From contig NZ_AUMD01000011.1 of assembly GCF_000430505.1 (NCBI RefSeq), positions 496,001 through 560,000 on the forward strand: a stretch of 64,000 nucleotides of DNA, in the 5' to 3' direction. Source of the stretch: Eisenibacter elegans DSM 3317 (GTDB taxonomy: Bacteria; Bacteroidota; Bacteroidia; Cytophagales; Microscillaceae). Both the position numbers and the translations under genes were made by a program. Of the stretch, positions 52,217 through 61,261 are shown piece after piece; within the stretch, counting starts at the first letter, position 1; every line of letters begins with the position of its first letter. The notes beneath the pieces were generated by a model. It saw only the letters and a program-made list of their open reading frames with translations, was not told where the DNA came from and did no database searches.

Positions 52217-52269
52217 GCAATTCCCAACCAAGACAGAAAGTGGGAAATTTGTGTAAAAATCACAGGCGC

Positions 52270-52300
52270 TTGCTTTTGCGCGGCAATATTTATAACTTTA
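52270..52300 (+). promoter_or_regulatory. Promoter of the TPR gene, with downstream leader hairpin
   Basis: TTG (52270-52272), 20 bases, TAACTTTA (52293-52300). A hairpin GCCGCTTAACC...GGTTATTCAGCGGC (52312-52340) sits just after the predicted start in a leader of about 140 bases before ATG 52448. Confidence 0.5.
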
Positions 52301-52447
52301 TCCTCAAACAAGCCGCTTAACCTACAGGTTATTCAGCGGCAGCCCTTAGCATAGTCTCCCCTCCTCTGTCTGAATAGTTAATGCTGTGAATGGTTCTTCA
52401 AAATAGTATGTCCGCCAACATACTTCATCCAATTCTGTGTGGTACTT

Positions 52448-52993
52448 ATGGAAGGTCTTTCTGTATTTTTAATTTTTGGCCTCTACATCGGCATTCGGCT
52501 GATGTTGGGGCATCATAAAAGTCCGGCACAGCGCGATGCTAAACGCCTAGGCGAGGGCGTGGCGCTTTTGGCTCAAAAGCAGTATGAAGATGCCTTGGCT
52601 TATTTTGAAAAAGCGCTCAAACAATCCCCCAACAGCGCCTTGGCTTGGACTTGTAAGGCGCAGTGTCATCTACAACTCCAACAACCTTTTTATTGCTTAC
52701 ACGCCTGCACCAAAGCCCTTGATATAGACTACACCCTTCGTCAAAACTACCTCTACAAGGGCATTGCCCTGATGCAAATCCAAGAACACGAACAAGCCCT
52801 ACAAGAACTAGACAAGGCCGTTTGGCACTACAAATCGACTTCTGCCGAAGCCCTACGGTATCGAGGTTTAGCACATTATAGGCTGGGCAATAATGACAAA
52901 GCCGAGCTGGATTTCAAAAAAGCAATCCAACTCCACGACGAAGATGCCAATTATTACCTCCGTTGTATGATTAACCAAACTGATTTGACCTGA
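52448..52993 (+). CDS. Membrane-anchored TPR protein
   Basis: A 181-residue protein with an N-terminal transmembrane helix (about 3-20) and at least four tetratricopeptide repeats in the cytoplasmic or periplasmic tail (GVALLAQKQYEDALAYFEKALKQSPNSALAW, GIALMQIQEHEQALQELDKAVW, GLAHYRLGNNDKAELDFKKAIQL). It is probably a scaffold. ATG 52448 is taken over the GTG at 52439. It precedes the bacilliredoxin gene by 11 bases. Confidence 0.85.
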   Translation: MEGLSVFLIFGLYIGIRLMLGHHKSPAQRDAKRLGEGVALLAQKQYEDALAYFEKALKQSPNSALAWTCKAQCHLQLQQPFYCLHACTKALDIDYTLRQNYLYKGIALMQIQEHEQALQELDKAVWHYKSTSAEALRYRGLAHYRLGNNDKAELDFKKAIQLHDEDANYYLRCMINQTDLT

Positions 52994-53004
52994 TCATTAC
53001 CTCA

Positions 53005-53352
53005 ATGAATATTACGTGGATTCCCCTTCGCCAAGCCTCACAAATTGCAGAGGCAGTGGCAGTCTCCCAACAACAACCAGTCCTGATTTTCAAACACAGC
53101 CATCGCTGCAATATCAGTGCTTCGGCCTTGAACCGCTTAGAGCGACGCTGGGAAGCTGATTTTGGCCATAAAATACAGTGTTATATGGTCGATGTGGTGG
53201 CTGACCGCCCTACTTCGCTCCAACTAGCAGAAGAATTGGGCGTATACCACGAGTCACCTCAGGCCATTGTATTGGCGCAGGGCAAAGTACAATACCACGA
53301 ATCGCATCTTGGGATTACCTATGAAGCTATTCGCGAAGCTGCCGAACAATAA
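53005..53352 (+). CDS. ytxJ: YtxJ-type monothiol bacilliredoxin
   Basis: A 115-residue thioredoxin-fold protein. FKHSHRCNISASALNRLER (about 30-48) contains the single conserved redox cysteine of the YtxJ family (Cys-Asn-Ile-Ser in place of Cys-Ser-Ile-Ser). It reverses bacillithiol mixed disulfides, so the organism may make bacillithiol, although no bsh genes are in the window. It sits between the TPR gene and a DUF2214 gene on the same strand. Confidence 0.93.
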   Translation: MNITWIPLRQASQIAEAVAVSQQQPVLIFKHSHRCNISASALNRLERRWEADFGHKIQCYMVDVVADRPTSLQLAEELGVYHESPQAIVLAQGKVQYHESHLGITYEAIREAAEQ

Positions 53353-53384
53353 GCTTAGCCCTATCTGACAAATCTCAAAACCTT

Positions 53385-53828
53385 ATGCTACTAGAAATTT
53401 CGATAAAGTATGTACACTTCCTGTGTATTTTTGCCATTGTAGGGGCTTTGGTAGGGGAGCACCTGCTGCTCAAACCCACACTCTCGCGCCAAGAGCTACG
53501 TCGCCTCTCACGCATTGATGCTATATATGGAATCAGTGCGTTGTTGTTGTTGGCGGCAGGTTTTACACTGTGGTTTGGCGTGGGTAAACCCGCTGATTTT
53601 TATACCAAAAACTGGATTTTCCACCTCAAAATAGGACTTTTTGTCCTTATTGGCCTACTATCTATCTACCCTACAGTGTTTTTTCTCCAACAAAGCAAAG
53701 GGCAGGACGAAGAGTTGGTCAGCATCCCGCCACTCTTAGTTTGGTGCGTGCGTTTAGAGCTTTTGGCACTAGCAATCATTCCTTTTTGCGCCTCACTGAT
53801 GGCGCGTGGCATCGGTACTTTTGCGTAG
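53385..53828 (+). CDS. DUF2214-family membrane protein
   Basis: A 147-residue protein with four predicted transmembrane helices (about 5-25, 44-64, 79-97, 121-141). The short charged loop RQELRRLSRIDAIYG and the YTKNWIFHLK segment are typical of DUF2214. Function is unknown; copper or redox-related roles have been proposed for similar proteins but nothing here proves it. It lies 32 bases after ytxJ, suggesting a shared transcript. Confidence 0.85.
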   Translation: MLLEISIKYVHFLCIFAIVGALVGEHLLLKPTLSRQELRRLSRIDAIYGISALLLLAAGFTLWFGVGKPADFYTKNWIFHLKIGLFVLIGLLSIYPTVFFLQQSKGQDEELVSIPPLLVWCVRLELLALAIIPFCASLMARGIGTFA

Positions 53829-54045
53829 ACATATTTATTGTACGATATCACACAAGGCTTTATGCTAGTATTTGCAAGGTTTTTGTGGGATATATTGACC
53901 GTTGTTTGTAAGGCTATTTTTAGTGAATTTTTGAGTATCCAATAATTACTAAGAGATTTCTGACCAATAGTTTTAGGCAAATACCAAACACACTGCTCTC
54001 CAAACACAATAGCAGTACTCAAAAGCCAACTTTATCCTCTGTTTT

Positions 54046-54148
54046 TATCCTAAGATGTTATTTGGCTTAGGGGTTTACTTGAGCTGATTTTCTTGAATCT
54101 CCCTGACTATCAGCGCATATATTTTCCAAACTAATTTCGATTGAATAT
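54046..54148 (+). repeat. Family A dispersed repeat, diverged copy 11
   Basis: TATCCTAAGATGTTATTTGGCTTAGG at the start, TTTTCTTGAATCTCCCTGACTATCAGCGCAT in the middle and TTTTCCAAACTAATTTCGATTGAATATA at the end. It ends 5 bases before ATG 54154. The remainder of the 325-bp gap is AT-rich without a recognised feature. Confidence 0.8.
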
Positions 54149-54153
54149 ATATT

Positions 54154-55023
54154 ATGACGACACCCATACCCGATTCAGAGCTTATCATCAATCCTGACGG
54201 AAGTATCTACCACCTTCACTTACGCCCCGAAGAGCTGGCCAATACTATCATCACTGTTGGCGACCCTGACCGAGTGTCGATGGTATCTCAATATTTTGAC
54301 CGCATAGAGGTCAAACAACAAAAACGCGAATTTGTAACCCACACAGGCTACATTGGCTCAAAACGCCTGACAGTCATCTCTTCTGGTATTGGTACAGACA
54401 ATGTAGAAATCTTGTTGACCGAGTTGGATGCCTTGGCCAATATTGATTTTGAGACAAGGCAAGTCAAAACCCGTCCTCAGGCGCTTGACATCATCCGTAT
54501 CGGTACTTCGGGAACACTACGTGCCGACATCCCCCTCGATACACTCTTAGCCTCGGTATATGGGCTTGGACTTGATACACTGATGAGCTTTTATCCGCTT
54601 GCCCCCGAACAACAACAGGCCGGCGTTGCCGAATCTTTTCAGCAAGCGCTCAGGCTGCCTTTTCGCCCCTATTGCGTAGCAGGCGATGCCTCGTTACGCC
54701 AACAACTTGCCGCAGACCTCTACCAAGGCAACACGTTGACCGCCCCCGGGTTCTATGCTCCCCAAGGCCGATATTTACGCCTACATGGGCAACATCAGAC
54801 CTACCTCGAAACCATCCAGCGCTTCAAACACCAAGACTTTGAACTGCATAATTTTGAAATGGAAACCGCCGGTTATTACGCTTTGGCCAAATTGTTAGGG
54901 CATAGGATGTTGTCTCTCAATGCTATAGTAGCCAACAGGGCGCAAGGCCAATTTTCTGTTAATCCGCTAAAAACAGTCGACCGTCTGATACAACAAACAC
55001 TTGAACGACTAAGCACAAACTAA
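54154..55023 (+). CDS. Nucleoside phosphorylase (uridine phosphorylase-like)
   Basis: A 289-residue phosphorylase of the PNP/UDP family, releasing a free base and ribose-1-phosphate from a nucleoside in the salvage pathway. Seen: IITVGDPDRVSMVSQYF (phosphate-binding GDPxR), SSGIGTDNVEIL, IRIGTSGTLRADIPL and the purine/pyrimidine pocket LHNFEMETAGYYAL with the catalytic Glu-Met-Glu. The length fits. Its start is 5 bases after a family A repeat. Confidence 0.92.
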   Translation: MTTPIPDSELIINPDGSIYHLHLRPEELANTIITVGDPDRVSMVSQYFDRIEVKQQKREFVTHTGYIGSKRLTVISSGIGTDNVEILLTELDALANIDFETRQVKTRPQALDIIRIGTSGTLRADIPLDTLLASVYGLGLDTLMSFYPLAPEQQQAGVAESFQQALRLPFRPYCVAGDASLRQQLAADLYQGNTLTAPGFYAPQGRYLRLHGQHQTYLETIQRFKHQDFELHNFEMETAGYYALAKLLGHRMLSLNAIVANRAQGQFSVNPLKTVDRLIQQTLERLSTN

Positions 55024-55077
55024 ATCAAACCACCGAATGTTCTCTTAGAACAACGGTATTTATAACACAGGAGAATT

Positions 55078-55584
55078 ATGTTCGTACATTTCGAAGAAAT
55101 GCCCGCCGAGGCGAGGGTATGGATATACCAAGCCAATAGGCATCTGACCACCGAAGAACAAGCCCACATAGCCACACAGGCACGTGCTTTTACTGAAAAA
55201 TGGGATAGTCACCAACGCCCACTCAAGGCTTCGTACAAACTGATGTATGATACCTTTCTGCTACTTAGTGTAGATGAAACCCTCCACAATGCCAGTGGTT
55301 GCTCTATTGATAAATCAGTAGCGTTGCTCAAAAGCCTAGAGCAGGATTTGGCCATTTCCTTTTTTGACCGGATGCTGCTGGCTTATTGGCAAGATGAGTG
55401 TGTCAATTTTGTCTCTATGGCCAATATCAAAGACGCGATAAGCGCTGGCCGTATCACTCCCGACACGCTTATTTTCAACAATACCATTCAAACTGTGGGG
55501 GAGCTGCGCACACAGTGGCTACAAAGTGCGCAAGACTCGTGGCTGAAGCGCTTTTTTAGCAGTCAAACCGCCACCGCTTCCTAA
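55078..55584 (+). CDS. Conserved Bacteroidota protein of unknown function
   Basis: A 168-residue cytoplasmic protein beginning MFVHFEEMPAEARVWIYQANR. This start (FVxFEEMPxxARVWIYQxNR) belongs to a small family that occurs widely in Bacteroidota and is sometimes labelled ABC transporter ATPase, but no Walker motifs are present, so that label is not justified. Residues Asp-Glu and the FDRMLLAYW segment are notable. Function unknown. It is 54 bases after the phosphorylase gene. Confidence 0.8.
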   Translation: MFVHFEEMPAEARVWIYQANRHLTTEEQAHIATQARAFTEKWDSHQRPLKASYKLMYDTFLLLSVDETLHNASGCSIDKSVALLKSLEQDLAISFFDRMLLAYWQDECVNFVSMANIKDAISAGRITPDTLIFNNTIQTVGELRTQWLQSAQDSWLKRFFSSQTATAS

Positions 55585-55598
55585 GTTTTTGTTAAAAG

Positions 55599-55700
55599 TA
55601 TACCAAGAGTTATTGGTTGCAGGATTTACAGGATTTGATTTTCTTGATTCTCAAGGATTTTTAGAGCAGGTATTTCCCAAACTTATTTCGATTGAGTACA
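55599..55700 (+). repeat. Family A dispersed repeat, copy 12
   Basis: TATACCAAGAGTTATTGGTTGCAGG, then GATTTTCTTGATTCTCAAGGATTTTTAGAGCAGG, then TTTCCCAAACTTATTTCGATTGAGTACA. It lies 14 bases after a stop codon. The rest of the gap to 55902 holds no recognised feature. Confidence 0.9.
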
Positions 55701-55902
55701 TGTACTCAGCCTACGATGAAAGTCGTGGGTTTGTTTTTTGGTGCGTCAACCGCATCTTTGGAAATGAGTAAAGTATCTTTTGAAAAAAGACCCTCGTTAC
55801 GACACCATAGGCAGAAAATAGCGTGTTTTGTCGTTCCTTCAGGGGTTATGTGCCCAATCACCTGTGAAATGGTTGAGCTACAATATGCAAATCAAAACAG
55901 GA

Positions 55903-58068
55903 TTAGGTCAGGATTTTCCACTTAGGACGTTGATCTTCAAGGTTTTGTAGGCCTTCTAACCAAGTACTCCATTGAGCCAGATAGTGTAACAAGCCGTTCT
56001 CCTCTTGTTTTTGTCGCATCTGCGCCAGAGTGGGCAATAGCGCTTCTATCCAAGTTTGGCTGGGTAGGTAGCTACAAGGCCGCAACCAGTGTTCGGGAAG
56101 TCGCACGATAGTCTGCCCTAGTTGTAGTTTTTGGGCTGTCAACTTGAGCGCTGCGCCAGCGTTGAAACGTTGCGAGCTAGAAGTTTGTAGTTGGGCAGGT
56201 TTGGGCAAAGTGTGGGGCGAATGCATATCAAGCCAGTCTTGTCCCCAAGTTGCCCACACATCAAAATCCTGCATCAGGGGCAAGCGTGGCAGGTCGTGTC
56301 GGAGGTTGGTTGCGTAGTTGTTTGGGTATTCGGGGTGTGTCAGTACGGCCAAGGCATAGGCTTTGAGCGTTTGTGGACTGATGCGGTCAGGGAGGGCTTC
56401 CAAATCTATCCAACGATGAAAAGCTTCAAACGCAAAATAGCCCTCTAACATTTGTAGGGCTTCGGTGGTTTGATAGAAAAAATCTTGCAAGACCTGATAT
56501 GTTTCTTCATTTTTTGACTCCTTTTCGCCCTTTTGCTCAAATGTTTTGCAGAGGGTTTGGTATCGGTTGCGCAAGGTTCTGAAATCTTGGTCGGCTTGAG
56601 GGTATGGCGTATCAGCGATGGCCTTGAGGCGTTCGGCTTCGGGGCTATTGCGCAGACTATGTGCCCAGAACTGCATTGCATAGGCTAGATTTTCTCCTAC
56701 AAAACACTGCTCGAAGCAGCTGTCATCCATCCAAAAAGCCAGTTGTTGCCGTACAGCCGTCGCATAGGCAGCCTGGTAGGCTTGGTATTGTTGTTTGTAC
56801 CATTGGAGTGCTCGCGGCTGCAGGCTGTCTAGAGCCAAAGAGCGCCCAGGTGGCAATATAGCCGTAAAATAACCATAAGGACAAAGGTGCAACGCATCTG
56901 TAGCCAGCCATACAACAGCGGTAGGGGTAGTAGGGTCTGGAGGTTTGGGCGTAGGAGTAAACGGAGCTGGTGCTTCGAACACAGACACTACTTTTTTTGA
57001 CTCCGAAGTTGGGGCATACAAGCTGGGCAACTTGGGGTATTCGGGGTCTGCTTGGTGTAGCCAAAGACCGTATTGGTCTGGCTGGATAAGCTGAGCAGGC
57101 GCGTCAGGGTCTAGGCTTGTCAGTCGGTATAGCCCTTTGGGCAGGTGTTTGGGTGGTTGAGGCGCTCCAACCCACCAACCTTGCCCCTCGGCTTCTTGGT
57201 AGCCCCAGTAGCTCAGCGGATAAGCTTGTAAGAGCAGCTGCCGGGCAAAATCATAGCCTTCTGATGAGAGCAGTACCTCGGGTACTTGTAAAGTCAAAAT
57301 AGCGTGGGGGCAGCGCATCCGAACGGTATAGAGCCAATAAGCTACGCCGGCTTGTTGTGGATTTTCCCAAGTATCTACCCCAAAAAAAAGCGCCACACGC
57401 GAGGCCAACTCTTTGTCTTTGAGAGGCCACAGCGGTACAGTACGCAGATTGAGCCAAACCACCGCTGCCGGGTGGTGGTATTGTGCCAACAACGCACGGG
57501 TATTGGCTTGGGTTTGGGCAAAAAGCCCCGTTTGCAATTGCTGAAGATGTGCTTCTGATAAGGCTGGCGCATAGCCAACGGCTGCTGTGTCGCGCCAAGT
57601 AAGGGGAAGTTGGTAATAGTGTTCTAAACCAGTACAGAGGTGTTGGAGGGTACAGCTATCGGGCAGGGAGGGTAACATCTCCGAAGTGCCGCCGATATTC
57701 CATACCCTGTAGGGGGCCTCTGTGGTAGGGAGTCCTAGGCGTTGTTGCCAGAGTAGGAGCCAGCGCTCATCTTGGGCAGGAACTAGCGGCGGGTGTATTG
57801 TGGCCAATCCTTCGCCTACGGCCAGCCCCAGTGGCGTATGGTCGAGAGGCGCCAAGATTTCCTCCCATAAGGGGGAGGGTACAGCGCTCGCTCTGTGGGC
57901 AAGATATGCCTCTACAGACTGCAAAGCCCAAATTTCTTCGCCAAAGGCCTCCTTAAACACAGCAACCAAGGAGCGCAAGGGTGCGTCGGTGGCCGACTGT
58001 CGCAATTGCGCTGCCCATCGCTTACGCTGACTCAATGGAAACTGATTTGGGTCAAATAATGACTGCAT
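55903..58068 (-). CDS. Large orphan protein with type ISP-like (degenerate methyltransferase plus target recognition) features
   Basis: A 721-residue protein started at ATG 58068. No clear full-length family was recognised. Its C-terminal part (about 585-640) reads LKAYALAVLTHPEYPNNYATNLRHDLPRLPLMQDF, close in pattern to the segment of type ISP restriction-modification enzymes and related adenine methyltransferases (YxYAVLHSPEYRxRYAxxLxxDFPRIPL), just before the target-recognition domain. The N-terminal half has a VWNIGGTSEML string like a decayed SAM loop and VVWLNLRTVP where an NPPY motif would stand. If homologous, it lacks the catalytic residues and the nuclease/helicase part. A Pro/Thr-rich linker lies at about 390-405. 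Inference, not proven. Confidence 0.4.
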   Translation of the reverse strand: MQSLFDPNQFPLSQRKRWAAQLRQSATDAPLRSLVAVFKEAFGEEIWALQSVEAYLAHRASAVPSPLWEEILAPLDHTPLGLAVGEGLATIHPPLVPAQDERWLLLWQQRLGLPTTEAPYRVWNIGGTSEMLPSLPDSCTLQHLCTGLEHYYQLPLTWRDTAAVGYAPALSEAHLQQLQTGLFAQTQANTRALLAQYHHPAAVVWLNLRTVPLWPLKDKELASRVALFFGVDTWENPQQAGVAYWLYTVRMRCPHAILTLQVPEVLLSSEGYDFARQLLLQAYPLSYWGYQEAEGQGWWVGAPQPPKHLPKGLYRLTSLDPDAPAQLIQPDQYGLWLHQADPEYPKLPSLYAPTSESKKVVSVFEAPAPFTPTPKPPDPTTPTAVVWLATDALHLCPYGYFTAILPPGRSLALDSLQPRALQWYKQQYQAYQAAYATAVRQQLAFWMDDSCFEQCFVGENLAYAMQFWAHSLRNSPEAERLKAIADTPYPQADQDFRTLRNRYQTLCKTFEQKGEKESKNEETYQVLQDFFYQTTEALQMLEGYFAFEAFHRWIDLEALPDRISPQTLKAYALAVLTHPEYPNNYATNLRHDLPRLPLMQDFDVWATWGQDWLDMHSPHTLPKPAQLQTSSSQRFNAGAALKLTAQKLQLGQTIVRLPEHWLRPCSYLPSQTWIEALLPTLAQMRQKQEENGLLHYLAQWSTWLEGLQNLEDQRPKWKILT

Positions 58069-58237
58069 ACCAAAAACGCGTTCTGTAAACAAGGACACAA
58101 AGATAGTGATTTTGCTATGCGTCTGACAGTTGGTGGGCGCTTCTTCCCAAATCCTATACAAAATCCCCCTAGGGATGAATTTTTCTATAATTGGCCACGT
58201 TTCGAAAATGACATCATTTTCCCTAAACCTTTGGCTT

Positions 58238-58927
58238 ATGTTATCTCCCTTACGCACCTTACGCAGCATAGTGCTGTTTTTATGTTTCTTCCCTGAATAT
58301 TCTCAGGCGCAAAAGCCTTTCGCATTTGCCGATATTTCGGCAGCGGCCAATGGCGAATCAAGCTGGCAGTTTTCGTTATCGGCTTCAAGGGTACATCCTG
58401 TGGCTTTGCAAAAACGCTTCAGCATTGGTTATGGCCTTCGGTTTTCTTCTTTTTCGGGGCAAACGCTCAACTATATTTCTGCCCCTCCGGCCTTGGCTGC
58501 CGACCAAACCAAACAGGCTCAATGGCGAATAGAAGACCCATTGGTACATTTTCTGAATGCCGAAATCCACCTCCACGGCCAACTGAGCAACCGATGGGAG
58601 GCTGGCTTCAACATCGATGCCCTAGGGTTTGGCTGGGGGCCTGCTCGGACAGGTGCGCTGTTTATCGATGGTCAGCCACAAGTAGAGCGCGGCAGCCCTA
58701 CACGCCCCAATGTTTTGTTGATAGGCAATAACGACATCGGCAGCCTCAATGCCAATGGGTACATCGGGTATCGTATCGCGCAGAAGTGGGCTGTTTTGGG
58801 CAGTTATAGCCATATTTATACAGAATACACACTTGATCGAGCCGTTCCTGAAAACTTTGATAACGACCGCTTCCGAAACAAGTCTTGGTTGATACGCTTG
58901 GCGTTGCGGTATCATCTGAGTAGATGA
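58238..58927 (+). CDS. Predicted outer-membrane beta-barrel protein
   Basis: A 229-residue protein with signal peptide (RTLRSIVLFLCFFPEYSQA then Q). The mature part shows repeated amphipathic strands (WQFSLSASRVHPVALQKRFSIGYGLRFSSFSG) and ends in a strand with YHLSR, consistent with a small barrel of about 8-10 strands. No closer family is recognised. ATG 58238 is preferred over ATG 58208. It is divergent from the orphan protein gene. Confidence 0.7.
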   Translation: MLSPLRTLRSIVLFLCFFPEYSQAQKPFAFADISAAANGESSWQFSLSASRVHPVALQKRFSIGYGLRFSSFSGQTLNYISAPPALAADQTKQAQWRIEDPLVHFLNAEIHLHGQLSNRWEAGFNIDALGFGWGPARTGALFIDGQPQVERGSPTRPNVLLIGNNDIGSLNANGYIGYRIAQKWAVLGSYSHIYTEYTLDRAVPENFDNDRFRNKSWLIRLALRYHLSR

Positions 58928-59056
58928 TGATGGTGCCAGCCACTACCTCGCCCCCTAGCGGTACAAATAATGTGGAGAGGTTTGGTGTAATCTTTGTGAA
59001 AAGTGCTATTTTAGTAGCATTGTCCACTGTCTCTTCACACTATTTGGCCTATCTGC

Positions 59057-61120
59057 ATGCTTCTATTTATCAAGCGTTTGTTTTGTGCCCTTCTGGGGCT
59101 AGGGATGATGGCTCATCCGTTGCAGGCTCAGCAAAATTATCAGCAATATACGGATAGTCTCTTGCAAGTATTGAAAACATACGAGGGGCCTGACAGCACC
59201 CGTGTCAAGATGTTGTTGCAAGTAAGCAGCATCTTATTGGCCTCTGATTTCCAGCAGGCATACAATACGGCTTCTGAAGCGTTGGAAATCTCCCAGAAAA
59301 GGGGATTCGCACGCGCAGAGGCCGCCGCCTTGGCAAGGCAAGGGCAGGCGAGGTATCAGCTAGGCAACTACCCCGAGGCAATCCGGCTACAACTGATGGC
59401 CATCGAAAAGTACAAGAAGCTCCAAATGTATGAGCAGCAAGTGTACTCCCTACAAACAGTAGGCAAGGTCTATGAAGTACAACAACTCTATGACAAGGCC
59501 TTGAAGCTCTATCAAGAGGCGCTTTCGCTGGCCGAAAAGCACCAACTCCCTGCTATGACAGCCTTTGCCTACAACAACATCGGCAATATTTATTTTTACC
59601 AGCAAGACTACAAACAGGCCATTGAGTACCAACAAAAAGCCATCGCCTTGCGTGAGCAAGAAAACCCATTCTCTTCTGCCCTGAGCTACTCATACAATGA
59701 TATTGCCGGAATATATGTCGCCATGCAAGACTATGAGCAGGGGCTGCACTATTACAAAAAGGCACTGGAAATGGCGCAAAAAACACAAGACCAAATCCTG
59801 CTCATGGCCAGTGGAAACAATATCGGCACCATCCTTTTGCAACTGCAAAAACCCAAAGAGGCAAGGGAGTATGTGTTGTCTTCGCTACAGCTCGCCAAAG
59901 AAAAAAACTCCCTAAGAGACCTAGCCGATAGTTATGAGTTGCTGGCCAATATCTACCGCCAAGAGCAAAATTATGCCCAAGCACTCAACTACACAGACTC
60001 CGCCCGTATACACAAAGATAGCCTCTATAGTGAAAGCCGCCTAGCTGAAATAGGCAAGCTCGAAGCCAACTTTGAAATACAACGCCGCGACCAAGAAAAC
60101 GAGATTCTTGTGCAGCGCTCCAAAATACAACAATCGCTATTGGCTGCTGGGGGCATTGGCCTGCTACTGATGGTGGTTTTGGCGGTGGTCTTGTACCGCA
60201 GCAACCAGTTTCGCCAAAAAGCCAATGAAGCCTTGTTGGAAAAAAATGAAGAAATCAATCAACAAAACGAAGAGATCAAAGTCATCGCCGAAACACTCCA
60301 AAACACCAATTTGGAGTTGTCAGCACAAAAACAATTGATTGAACTAAAAAACCAAGACATCACCGACAGCATTCAATACGCCAAACGTATTCAGGACGCT
60401 ATACTACCCTCTCTCTCGGACATAAGGGCGGTGGTACCGAATAGCTTTGTGTTTTTTCAGCCCAAAGATATCGTCAGCGGCGATTTTTACTATTTCCATA
60501 CCACCGACGACCAACGACTGAGCTTCTGGGCAGCAGTAGACTGCACCGGCCACGGCGTGCCCGGGGCGCTGATGAGTATGATTGGGTATCAACTGCTCAA
60601 CGAATTGATTGTGGCCCAAGGCCTGACCTCGCCCGATGATATTCTGACCCAACTACACATAGGCGTGCGCAAAGCGCTCAAACAATACGAAACCAAAAAC
60701 CGAGACGGGATGGACTTGACCCTGTGGGTGATTGACCACCAGACGCAGCAGCTACACTTTGCCGGGGCACGCAATCGCCTCCTTTGCCACTATCAGGGGC
60801 AATGGACAGAGCTAAAAGGAGACCGCTACTCTATCGGGGGGGAGCAGCGCGAACAAGAACGCCGATTTGGTAAGCAAACCTTAGTGCTCCGCCCCGGAAT
60901 GCAACTGTATAGCTTTTCGGACGGTATCCAAGACCAGTTTGGTGGTGCTGACCGGCGCAAACTAGGGCTGACACGGCTCAAACTATGGCTCGAAGAAACC
61001 CTCAGCCTGCCCTCAACACAACAAGAGACGCATCTCCAAACGAAACTTACTGAATGGATGAACGCCGGTAGGGAGTCGCAGATTGATGATATGCTGTTGA
61101 TAGGGCTGAAGTGGGAATAA
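59057..61120 (+). CDS. TPR sensor with SpoIIE-type protein phosphatase domain
   Basis: A 687-residue signalling protein: signal peptide (about 1-24), six to seven tetratricopeptide repeats in the periplasm (about 30-330), one transmembrane helix (about 361-382), a cytoplasmic coiled coil (about 390-440), then a PP2C/SpoIIE phosphatase (about 445-687). Metal and catalytic residues are visible in IVSGDFYYF (GD), WAAVDCTGHGVPGALMSMIG (DxxGHG) and GIQDQFGG (D), and DGMDLTLWVID. It probably dephosphorylates an anti-anti-sigma or other phosphoserine protein. No partner gene is adjacent. Confidence 0.94.
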   Translation: MLLFIKRLFCALLGLGMMAHPLQAQQNYQQYTDSLLQVLKTYEGPDSTRVKMLLQVSSILLASDFQQAYNTASEALEISQKRGFARAEAAALARQGQARYQLGNYPEAIRLQLMAIEKYKKLQMYEQQVYSLQTVGKVYEVQQLYDKALKLYQEALSLAEKHQLPAMTAFAYNNIGNIYFYQQDYKQAIEYQQKAIALREQENPFSSALSYSYNDIAGIYVAMQDYEQGLHYYKKALEMAQKTQDQILLMASGNNIGTILLQLQKPKEAREYVLSSLQLAKEKNSLRDLADSYELLANIYRQEQNYAQALNYTDSARIHKDSLYSESRLAEIGKLEANFEIQRRDQENEILVQRSKIQQSLLAAGGIGLLLMVVLAVVLYRSNQFRQKANEALLEKNEEINQQNEEIKVIAETLQNTNLELSAQKQLIELKNQDITDSIQYAKRIQDAILPSLSDIRAVVPNSFVFFQPKDIVSGDFYYFHTTDDQRLSFWAAVDCTGHGVPGALMSMIGYQLLNELIVAQGLTSPDDILTQLHIGVRKALKQYETKNRDGMDLTLWVIDHQTQQLHFAGARNRLLCHYQGQWTELKGDRYSIGGEQREQERRFGKQTLVLRPGMQLYSFSDGIQDQFGGADRRKLGLTRLKLWLEETLSLPSTQQETHLQTKLTEWMNAGRESQIDDMLLIGLKWE

Positions 61121-61169
61121 GTGGTAAAAACACAGATGATGTTGTAGAATGGCCTTATCTGAGGGCTTG

Positions 61170-61240
61170 TATACCCAATCAAAATTGGTTTGGTAAACCT
61201 ATGGGCCGAAACCCTTGATAGTCGAGTAAACCTTGGGATA
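61170..61240 (-). repeat. Family A dispersed repeat, shortened copy 13
   Basis: TATACCCAATCAAAATTGGTTTGG to CTTGGGATAATG. The core (CCCTTGATAGTCGAG) is mutated and an internal part is lost. It lies in the 411-bp gap after the phosphatase gene, together with family D copy 2. Confidence 0.75.
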
Positions 61241-61261
61241 ATGTAGCATTCAGGGCAAACC

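Noticed and set aside
55078-55584. The name ABC transporter ATPase sometimes given to this family
   Set aside because: No Walker A, Walker B or signature motif is present.
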